From assembly GCA_900757485.1 (NCBI GenBank), contig CAAEOA010000285.1:1-12200 (forward strand): DNA of 12,200 nt. The letters run 5' to 3'. Source of the DNA: Oscillospiraceae bacterium. Its GTDB lineage: Bacteria; Bacillota; Clostridia; Oscillospirales; Ruminococcaceae. Positions within the stretch are counted from its first letter, which is position 1. Each line of letters starts with the position of its first letter. The position numbers were made by a program, and so were the translations under genes. Below, one piece after another: positions 6,828 to 12,200 of the stretch. The notes below the pieces were generated by a model that had not been told where the DNA came from, searched no databases, and saw only the letters and a program-made list of their open reading frames with translations.

Positions 6828-7025
6828 ATGCCAAAGATTAAAACACACAGTGGTGCGAAAAAACGTTTCAACCTGACAAAAACCGGTAAGGTAAAACGCG
6901 GACACGCATACAAGTCTCACATTCTTAACAAAAAAAGCACAAAACGTAAAAGAGGTCTGCGTAAAATTGGTTATGCCGATGTGACTAATGTTGCAGCTGT
7001 TAAGAAACTCATCCCATATAAATAA
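6828..7025 (+). CDS. rpmI: 50S ribosomal protein L35
   Basis: A 65-residue, strongly basic protein of the large ribosomal subunit. It begins MPKIKTHSGAKKRFNLTKTG, which is diagnostic, and contains AYKSHILNKKSTKRKRGLRK, also typical. ATG 6828 is chosen over the upstream in-frame TTG (6822) because it gives the conserved N-terminus and because AGGAGG (6813-6818) lies 9 nt ahead. It lies between infC and rplT, its usual place. Confidence 0.97.
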   Translation: MPKIKTHSGAKKRFNLTKTGKVKRGHAYKSHILNKKSTKRKRGLRKIGYADVTNVAAVKKLIPYK

Positions 7026-7088
7026 AATATGAGAAAGTTGCTGAATCAAACGGTAACTGTATAATAACCAATTTGGAGGTATATAATT

Positions 7089-7445
7089 ATGGCTCGTGTA
7101 AAAGGCGCGATGATGACTCGTAAGAGAAGAAATAAAGTATTGAAATTAGCCAGCGGATATTTCGGAAGCAAAAGCAAATTGTTCCGTACCGCAAAACAGG
7201 CTGTTATGAAATCCGGTAATTATGCTTATATCGGAAGAAAACAGAAAAAGCGTAACTTCAGAAGCCTCTGGATCACCAGAATTTCTGCAGGCTGCAAAAT
7301 GAACGGAATGAATTATTCCACTTTCATGAACGGTCTGAAAAAAGCCGGAATTACCATGAACCGCAAAATGCTTTCTGAGATTGCTATCAATGACTCTGCT
7401 GCATTTACTGCGATCTGCGAAAAAGCAAAAGCTGCGCTCAACTAA
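7089..7445 (+). CDS. rplT: 50S ribosomal protein L20
   Basis: A 118-residue basic protein that binds 23S rRNA early in 50S assembly and, in Bacillus, represses its own operon through the infC leader. Signatures are MARVKGAMMTRKRRNKVLKL, ASGYFGSKSKLFRTAKQ, YAYIGRKQKKRNFRSLWI and the RISAGCKMNGMNYSTFMNGL segment of the C-terminal RNA-binding domain. The length is standard. GGAGG (7075-7079) lies 9 nt before the ATG. It is separated from rpmI by 63 nt and followed by a terminator, so it closes the operon. Confidence 0.97.
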   Translation: MARVKGAMMTRKRRNKVLKLASGYFGSKSKLFRTAKQAVMKSGNYAYIGRKQKKRNFRSLWITRISAGCKMNGMNYSTFMNGLKKAGITMNRKMLSEIAINDSAAFTAICEKAKAALN

Positions 7446-7455
7446 GTGAAGATAC

Positions 7456-7495
7456 ACGCTCGTGCCGTTTTCGGTGCGGGCGTCTTGTCTTATTC
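7456..7495 (+). terminator. Terminator of the infC-rpmI-rplT operon
   Basis: A 12-bp stem (7456-7467 with 7472-7483, including three G-T wobble pairs) with a TTTT loop is followed by the T-rich but interrupted sequence CTTGTCTTATTC. It lies 10 nt after the rplT stop codon. Confidence 0.82.
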
Positions 7496-7635
7496 AAAAC
7501 AGCTTTTCTTTTTATAGCGCTGCATCGGAGAGCACAAAAGAAAAATAAAAAAACGGTTTGATGAAAACAAGCAGGCAGGCGCATTATGCGATATTTTTAA
7601 CCATATACCGACGAGATAGGAAGGGAGGAGCACAA

Positions 7636-8424
7636 GTGTTATTGATCACCAGCCGGGAGAATGCACATATCAAAGAATATTGTAAACTGAGATCCTCCAA
7701 AAAGCAACGGGATATGCAAAATTCTTTTGTGCTTGAGGGGCTGAAGTTAACGCTGGAAGCATATGATAACGAGGTAAGCATTGAAAAAGTTTTTTTAACG
7801 GAGCGGGTGCTGAAAAAGTATCAGGAAAAACTTTTTGAGTTGCTTAACAGCGGGATCACTGTTTTACAAATCACCGATGAAGTAGCAAAAAAAATGTCTG
7901 ATACCGAATCGGCTCAGGGCATCTTTGCACAATGCAGCAAGCTTGACAAATTTTTATCTCCGGATACAATAGAAGATAACGGCATTTATCTGGCTTTGTC
8001 GGATTTGCAGGATCCGGGTAATATCGGCACGATCATTCGTACTGCCGAAGCAATCGGCATAAAGGGCTTGCTTTTAAGTGAAAATTGCTGTGATATTTAT
8101 AATCCCAAAGTGGTACGTGCTACTATGGGTTCGGTTTTTCGTGTGCCGTTTCTGATCTCCGATAATTTTTGCAGGGATTTAAGAAAATTTTCCGATAAAG
8201 GGATTGTTTCTTATGCAACGGTGCTTGACGATGAGGCAAAGTCGATTACACAAGTTTGTTTCGGTGGCAGCGGTATTGCGGTAATCGGAAATGAAGGGAA
8301 CGGACTGAGTCCGGAGGTTGTTTCCTGCTGCGATGAAAAAATTACGATTAAAATGAGAGGAAACACCGAATCATTAAATGCGGCAATGGCAGCCGGTATT
8401 ATCATGTGGCAGATGCAGTTGTAA
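7636..8424 (+). CDS. SpoU/TrmH-family RNA 2'-O-methyltransferase
   Basis: The 262-residue product is a SPOUT-superfamily methyltransferase that transfers a methyl group from S-adenosylmethionine to a ribose 2'-OH in rRNA or tRNA. The N-terminal domain (~1-105), starting ITSRENAHIKEYCKLRSSKK and then FVLEGLKL, is the SpoU substrate-binding type. The catalytic trefoil-knot domain has motif 1 LQDPGNIGTIIRTAEAIG (~124-141, with N129 and R135), motif 2 VIGNEGNGLS (~216-225) and motif 3 ESLNAAMAAGI (~245-255). The exact target nucleotide cannot be read from the sequence. Start: GTG 7636 has GGGAGG 7 nt upstream and gives the family N-terminus; the open frame extends to ATG 7558 but without supporting homology. 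It precedes dprA by 21 nt, so the two are probably co-transcribed. I found no convincing promoter in 7484-7635. Confidence 0.92.
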   Translation: MLLITSRENAHIKEYCKLRSSKKQRDMQNSFVLEGLKLTLEAYDNEVSIEKVFLTERVLKKYQEKLFELLNSGITVLQITDEVAKKMSDTESAQGIFAQCSKLDKFLSPDTIEDNGIYLALSDLQDPGNIGTIIRTAEAIGIKGLLLSENCCDIYNPKVVRATMGSVFRVPFLISDNFCRDLRKFSDKGIVSYATVLDDEAKSITQVCFGGSGIAVIGNEGNGLSPEVVSCCDEKITIKMRGNTESLNAAMAAGIIMWQMQL

Positions 8425-8445
8425 AAAAATCAAAGGGGAATGGTG

Positions 8446-9669
8446 ATGAATATGTCGGATTTAAAGTATTGGATTTGGCTGTCGGAATTATTTTCATATG
8501 GCTCTGATAAGCCGAATGCACTGTTAGATGAGTTTGATATGCCCGAACGTATTTTTCATGCCGCCGAAGAGGAACTGGCTCGAACCGAGATATTAAGTAA
8601 AGATGATATTGCCAGGGTGATGCGTCATAGCCTGGACAGAAGCGAATATATTGAAAAAGAATGTGAAAAATTAAAGATTTCAATTGTGGTGCAGAATGAT
8701 TCCCGATATCCGAGAAGGTTGAAACGCATCTACGGCGCGCCGGTTCTTCTTTATGTTTACGGTGATTTATCCGGTATTGATGAAGAGGTAGTAATCGGCG
8801 TTGTCGGTACAAGAGAACCTTCCGACTACGGCGCAGAGGTGACCAATCAGCTCTGTTATGAGCTGGCGGGATCCGGCGTGATTGTGGTAAGCGGCTGTGC
8901 AGTCGGCATAGATGCAAACGCACATCTTGTAGCGGTGAAAGCAGGAGGCAGGACGATTGCTGTTCTGGGCTGCGGATTGGATGTCAATTATCCGGCTGCC
9001 AATCATCAGCTAAAGCGTCAGATCTTATTGGGAGGGGGCGCTCTGATCAGCGAGCTGCCGCCCGGTACAACGGTAAACGGCCATTACTTTCCGACCAGAA
9101 ACCGTATTATTGCAGGATTAAGTCTCGGTGTGTTGGTTACCGAGGCGCCCCTTCGCAGCGGTTCGATTATCAGTCTGAATCATGCGCTGGAACAAGGCCG
9201 GGATACTTTTTGCATACCACCTCATGATATTTATGATGCCCGTTTTCGCGGCGTTGTAATTCCGTTGCGCGATTATGCAAAAGCCGTTTATGATGCAAAC
9301 GACATTTTATTTGAATATTACAATGAATATTCGCATAAACTTACAGCTGATAAGATCGTCGGAGAATATATGCGTCAAATTTCGGACGATAAATCACAGC
9401 TGAAAAAAGTAGCGGATGAATCGGCATACCAAATCAATGCGTCTGCCGCAGCAGAAGAAAAAAAAGCTCCGGACGGCGCATCATTGGGATTAACAGGCAA
9501 CAAACTAATGGTATATAATCTGCTTGAAGCAGAGCCGCAATATATTAATGAAATCACTGCTAAGGCGGATATGCCGTTGCAAAAGGTACTGTCCACCATT
9601 ACCGAACTGGAAATAGACGGCTTCGCGGTCTCTTATTCCGGGCAGAGATATGGCAAAGCAAAACAATAA
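8446..9669 (+). CDS. dprA: DNA-processing protein DprA (Smf)
   Basis: The 407-residue product binds single-stranded DNA and, in transformable species, loads RecA onto incoming strands; it is also kept in many bacteria not known to be competent. An N-terminal helical (SAM-like) region (~1-85) precedes the extended Rossmann fold with VVIGVVGTREPSDYG (~115-129), IVVSGCAVGIDANAH (~146-160), VLGCGLDVNYP, SELPPG, FPTRNRIIAGLSLGVLVTEA and SGSIISLNHALEQGR. A linker (~298-340) leads to a C-terminal winged-helix domain, GNKLMVYNLLEAEPQYINE onward. The segment where many DprA proteins read PGNP...RGxNxLI is changed here to PPHDIYDARFRGVVIPLRD. Start: ATG 8446 has AAAGGGG seven nt upstream; ATG 8440, GTG 8443 and ATG 8452 are in the same frame. 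Followed by topA, as in other Firmicutes. Confidence 0.95.
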   Translation: MNMSDLKYWIWLSELFSYGSDKPNALLDEFDMPERIFHAAEEELARTEILSKDDIARVMRHSLDRSEYIEKECEKLKISIVVQNDSRYPRRLKRIYGAPVLLYVYGDLSGIDEEVVIGVVGTREPSDYGAEVTNQLCYELAGSGVIVVSGCAVGIDANAHLVAVKAGGRTIAVLGCGLDVNYPAANHQLKRQILLGGGALISELPPGTTVNGHYFPTRNRIIAGLSLGVLVTEAPLRSGSIISLNHALEQGRDTFCIPPHDIYDARFRGVVIPLRDYAKAVYDANDILFEYYNEYSHKLTADKIVGEYMRQISDDKSQLKKVADESAYQINASAAAEEKKAPDGASLGLTGNKLMVYNLLEAEPQYINEITAKADMPLQKVLSTITELEIDGFAVSYSGQRYGKAKQ

Positions 9670-9680
9670 ACAAAGGAGTA

Positions 9681-9707
9681 ATGTCTTTCAGAATGGGGAA
9701 AGGCTGA
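9681..9707 (+). other. Possible 8-codon mini-ORF upstream of topA
   Basis: AAAGGAG (9673-9679) is followed by ATG 9681 and an eight-codon frame (MSFRMGKG) ending at TGA 9705-9707, eight nt before the topA ATG. The Shine-Dalgarno sequence is stronger than topA's own (GGGGAAAGG, ending 11 nt before its ATG), though very close to this ATG. It could be a leader peptide that couples translation, or chance. Confidence 0.3.
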
Positions 9708-9714
9708 AAAACAG

Positions 9715-11796
9715 ATGGCGAATTTAGTAATTGTTGAGTCACCTACAAAAATTAAAGGTATTAAGAAATATTTAGGCAGAAACTATGAAGTGGTTGCCAC
9801 CAAAGGACATATCCGTGATTTGCCGAAGAGCAAGTTCGGTATTGATATTGAAAATGACTTTGAACCGAAATATATCAACGTGGTTGGCAAGGGGGATGTC
9901 ATTAAGGATCTGAAGAAACAGGCAAAGAAATGCGGTAAAGTATATCTCGCGACCGACCCGGATAGAGAGGGCGAGGCAATTTCATGGCACCTTGCACATA
10001 TCTTAGGTTTATCGCTGGAGGATGCAAACCGCGTTACTTTTAATGAGATCACCAAAACCGGTGTAAAGGCAGGAATGAGCGAGCCGCGTAAAATTGATCT
10101 TGATTTAGTGGATGCACAGCAGGCGCGCCGGGTGCTTGATCGGGTTGTCGGTTATCAGCTCAGCCCGTTTTTATGGAAAAAAGTACGTTCCGGATTGTCA
10201 GCAGGGCGGGTGCAATCGGTTGCAGTGCGCATTATTGTAGACCGAGAAGAAGAAATTCGGAATTTTGTGGAAGAAGAATACTGGACGATTGATGCACTGT
10301 TTTCTGCTAAAGATTCCGCTAAGCCGTTTCCGGCAAAATTTTACGGAACGGAAAAGGAAAAAATAGAGATCAAAACCAAAGAAGAGTCCGATAAAATTCT
10401 TGCGGAGCTGAACAATGCGGACTATTCTGTAAAAGATGTAAAAAAAGGCGTCCGAAAAAAATCGCCGGCAGCTCCGTTTACCACCTCTACAATGCAGCAG
10501 GAGGCGGCAAGAAAGCTCGGATACCAAGCAAAACGTACCATGAAAGTGGCTCAGGAGCTTTATGAAGGCGTGGATTTACCCAAACTCGGCGCGGTTGGTC
10601 TGATTACCTATATGAGAACGGATAGTCTGCGTATCTCCGAAGAGGCAAGTAAAGCAGCGAATGAATATATTAAAACAACCTATGGGGAAAAATACGTGCC
10701 CAAGACGCTGAATGTATATAAATCAAAATCCAATGCCCAGGATGCGCATGAGGCGATTCGTCCGACCATGCCGGAATTAAATCCGAATGAAATTAAGGAC
10801 AGCTTGACCAGTGAGCAGTTTAAGCTATATAAATTGATATGGGAGCGTTTTATCGCCAGCCAGATGGAGGCTGCGGTTTTGGACACGGTTTCTGTGAATA
10901 TCAAAGCAGGAAACTATCTTTTTAAGGCATCGGGATATACGGTTCGCTTTGACGGATTTACTGTGCTTTATGAAGAAGGCAAGGACGGCGAAAGCGAAAA
11001 GCAGGTGATTTTACCGAAGTTGGAATCGGGAGATGCGTTAACCCCGATCAGCCTGCTTGGTAATCAGCATTTTACCCAGCCCCCTGCAAGATATACCGAA
11101 GCAACGCTGATTAAAGCATTAGAAGAAAACGGAATCGGACGTCCGAGTACCTACGCACCTACCATTTCGACGATTTTGACCAGAAACTATGTTCAGCGGG
11201 AAGGAAAGCAAATTAAACCGACCGAATTAGGTGAGGTGGTAACCCGCTTAATGGAGGATCATTTTAATAATATCGTTGATGTCAAGTTTACGGCAAATAT
11301 GGAAAAAGAGCTGGATCTTGTCGAGGAAGGCAAGATGAAATGGAAAGATACCATCCGTGAATTTTACGGAGATTTTTCCGATTCCTTAAAAAAAGCAGAG
11401 GTTGAACTTGGCGACGAAAGAATTAATGTTCCGGATGAAGTGACCGATATTGATTGTGAGCTCTGCGGCAAAAAAATGGTTGTAAAGATGGGACGGTTCG
11501 GGAAATTTTTGGCATGTTCCGGCTATCCGGAGTGTAAAAATACAAAGCGCATTGTGGTAGAAACCAAGGGAATCTGTCCGCTGTGCGGCGGCAAAATATT
11601 GGAGAAAAAGTCTAAAAAAGGAAAAAAATATTTTGGCTGCGAACACAATCCCAAATGCAGCTTTATGACCTGGGATGAACCGACAGGAGAAAAATGTCCG
11701 AATTGCGGTGCGTCACTGCTGAAAAAATACGGCAAAGCAGGCAAAATTTATTGCTCCAGAGAAGAATGCGGCTTTGAGAAGGGATTAAAGGAATAA
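9715..11796 (+). CDS. topA: DNA topoisomerase I (type IA)
   Basis: The 693-residue enzyme relaxes negative supercoils by transient single-strand cleavage. The Toprim domain opens the protein with LVIVESPTKIKGIKKYLG (E8) and the acidic metal-binding motif DPDREGE (81-87). The gate domains include SAGRVQSVAVRIIVDREEE (~162-180) and the active-site stretch GLITYMRTDSLR, with catalytic Tyr299. RPSTYAPTISTI (~476-487) is a further family motif. Three C-terminal C4 zinc ribbons are complete: C581/C584...C601/C607, C621/C624...C642/C648, and C661/C664...C680/C685. The length is normal for Firmicutes. It is 45 nt from dprA and followed by trmFO, the classical smf-topA-trmFO order. Its ribosome-binding site is weak and sits within a mini-ORF. 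Confidence 0.98.
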   Translation: MANLVIVESPTKIKGIKKYLGRNYEVVATKGHIRDLPKSKFGIDIENDFEPKYINVVGKGDVIKDLKKQAKKCGKVYLATDPDREGEAISWHLAHILGLSLEDANRVTFNEITKTGVKAGMSEPRKIDLDLVDAQQARRVLDRVVGYQLSPFLWKKVRSGLSAGRVQSVAVRIIVDREEEIRNFVEEEYWTIDALFSAKDSAKPFPAKFYGTEKEKIEIKTKEESDKILAELNNADYSVKDVKKGVRKKSPAAPFTTSTMQQEAARKLGYQAKRTMKVAQELYEGVDLPKLGAVGLITYMRTDSLRISEEASKAANEYIKTTYGEKYVPKTLNVYKSKSNAQDAHEAIRPTMPELNPNEIKDSLTSEQFKLYKLIWERFIASQMEAAVLDTVSVNIKAGNYLFKASGYTVRFDGFTVLYEEGKDGESEKQVILPKLESGDALTPISLLGNQHFTQPPARYTEATLIKALEENGIGRPSTYAPTISTILTRNYVQREGKQIKPTELGEVVTRLMEDHFNNIVDVKFTANMEKELDLVEEGKMKWKDTIREFYGDFSDSLKKAEVELGDERINVPDEVTDIDCELCGKKMVVKMGRFGKFLACSGYPECKNTKRIVVETKGICPLCGGKILEKKSKKGKKYFGCEHNPKCSFMTWDEPTGEKCPNCGASLLKKYGKAGKIYCSREECGFEKGLKE

Positions 11797-11797
11797 T

Positions 11798-11832
11798 AGC
11801 ATAAAAGAAATGCGGTGCATTTCTTTTATGCT
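11798..11832. terminator. Perfect 16-bp hairpin after topA, possible terminator
   Basis: 11798-11813 pairs perfectly with 11817-11832 across a 3-nt loop (GGT), starting 2 nt after the topA stop codon. A true T-tract is lacking on the plus strand (next bases CCGCTTTTGCAC), so termination is uncertain. It could instead protect the topA mRNA 3' end. The hairpin is also the left end of the repeat described next. Confidence 0.5.
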
Positions 11833-11909
11833 CCGCTTTTGCACTTTCCCACAAGAAGCAAGCGGGAATTTCGGACGGCGCATAGCTTGTCCGAAATCGT
11901 GCAAAAGCT
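11803..11909. repeat. Structured intergenic repeat, copy 1 (full form)
   Basis: A ~107-nt unit whose first 80 nt (11803-11882) match 11929-12008 at 73 of 80 positions by hand alignment, 63 of 66 in the core (11817-11882). Besides the hairpin at its left end, it can fold into a three-way junction. GCTTTTGCAC (11835-11844) pairs with GTGCAAAAGC (11899-11908), enclosing TTCCC/GGGAA (11846-11850 with 11864-11868) and TTTCGGAC/GTCCGAAA (11869-11876 with 11889-11896). No transposase, target duplication or coding signature is visible. It resembles REP/MITE-type non-autonomous elements in style, but I recognise no named family. Confidence 0.85.
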
Positions 11910-11928
11910 TATTTAAGGAAAACAGTAC

Positions 11929-12014
11929 AAAAGGAATGCACAGCATTTCTTTTATGCTCCGCTTTTTCACTTTCCCACGAGAAGCAGGCGGGAATTTCGG
12001 ACGGCGCAAAAGCT
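11929..12014. repeat. Structured intergenic repeat, copy 2 (21-nt internal deletion)
   Basis: Follows copy 1 at a 126-nt offset. Its left hairpin is kept in altered form: AAAAGGAATGC pairs with GCATTTCTTTT through one G-T wobble, with loop ACA instead of GGT. Relative to copy 1 it lacks 21 nt, the interval between GCA at 11880-11882 and GCA at 11901-11903, and then both continue with AAAGCT. This deletion removes the right arm of the TTTCGGAC stem. The unit ends just before the trmFO ribosome-binding site (12018-12022). Confidence 0.82.
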
Positions 12015-12035
12015 CAGAAAGGAATGTTTATCAGA

Positions 12036-12200
12036 GTGAATACGGTAACCGTTATAGGAGCGGGACTGGCGGGCTGTGAAGCTGCCCATCAACTTGCGAA
12101 ACGCGGAATACAGGTTAGGCTGTACGAAATGAAACCGAAGAAAATGTCTCCGGCACACCATTATCCGGGATTTGCGGAACTGGTGTGTTCAAACTCATTA
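12036..12200 (+). CDS. trmFO: TrmFO, folate/FAD-dependent tRNA m5U54 methyltransferase, 5' part
   Basis: The first 55 residues are in the window and read on past its right edge. They begin MNTVTVIGAGLAGCEAAHQL, the FAD-binding GxGxxG Rossmann motif, then VRLYEMKP and FAELVCSNSL, all diagnostic of TrmFO (formerly Gid). The enzyme methylates U54 of the tRNA T-loop, using methylene-tetrahydrofolate as carbon donor. Start: GTG 12036 gives the family N-terminus, with AAAGG about 13 nt upstream, a rather long spacing. ATG 12024 is in frame and would add MFIR, but the same AAAGG almost touches it. The exact start is open. It lies downstream of topA beyond the tandem repeats, as in the smf-topA-trmFO order of Firmicutes. 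Confidence 0.95.
   Translation, partial: MNTVTVIGAGLAGCEAAHQLAKRGIQVRLYEMKPKKMSPAHHYPGFAELVCSNSL

Noticed and set aside
7504..7544. A/T-only inverted repeat (TTTTCTTTT / AAAAGAAAA) between rplT and the methyltransferase
   Set aside because: A 9-bp stem of A-T pairs only with a 23-nt loop in an AT-rich stretch is expected by chance; the real terminator lies just upstream.
7558..7587. Possible promoter TTGATG-N18-CATTAT before the methyltransferase gene
   Set aside because: Weak -10 box and off-optimal spacing; not convincing enough to list as a feature, although some promoter is expected after the rplT terminator.
8402..8923. 173-codon minus-strand frame opposite dprA
   Set aside because: It lies within the conserved DprA coding sequence, resembles no family and is rich in Arg/His/Ser, as antisense shadows are.
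11810..12079. 89-codon plus-strand frame across the repeats encoding a twice-repeated peptide (ISFMLRF...GNFGRR)
   Set aside because: The peptide repetition simply reflects the DNA repeat; the frame runs into trmFO out of frame and has no ribosome-binding site. The same holds for the minus-strand frame 11785-12009.

Overview
The window looks like the chromosome of a spore-forming, low-to-mid GC Gram-positive bacterium, most likely a member of Clostridia. The reasons are a SPOCS/DUF3794 spore-associated protein, a T-box leader in front of leuA, the infC-rpmI-rplT order behind an attenuated leader, an AUU start on infC, the dprA-topA-trmFO order known from Firmicutes, and strong TTGACA-N17-TATNNT promoters. 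Species cannot be named from the sequence. Most of the window is conserved housekeeping DNA; I see no phage, insertion sequence, CRISPR, toxin-antitoxin or defence locus.

The left part (1-6000) is read on the minus strand. Going in the direction of transcription, a strong promoter (5966-5994) drives a B12-binding-type radical SAM protein and, overlapping it by a few bases, a DUF2344 protein (radical SAM-linked family). Immediately after that stop codon a second strong promoter (3333-3361) starts a leucine-type T-box leader, which controls a single-gene leuA unit ended by a long hairpin terminator (1351-1431). A cysteine-rich SPOCS-domain gene follows and runs off the left edge.

The right part (6000-12200) is read on the plus strand. 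A promoter divergent from the radical SAM one (6052-6080) starts a structured leader of about 200 nt with an intrinsic terminator, then infC (AUU start), rpmI and rplT, closed by a hairpin terminator at 7456-7483. A second cluster holds a SpoU/TrmH-family RNA methyltransferase, dprA, topA and the start of trmFO. The 227-nt gap between topA and trmFO contains two copies of a palindrome-rich repeat of about 86-107 nt, the second lacking an internal 21 nt.

Functionally the genes cover leucine synthesis, translation initiation and ribosomal proteins, RNA modification (TrmH-type, TrmFO), DNA handling (DprA, TopA) and a sporulation-associated protein. The regulatory layer stands out most: a T-box, an infC leader attenuator, a rare AUU start codon, and a mini-ORF in front of topA. 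The least explained element is the tandem structured repeat upstream of trmFO.
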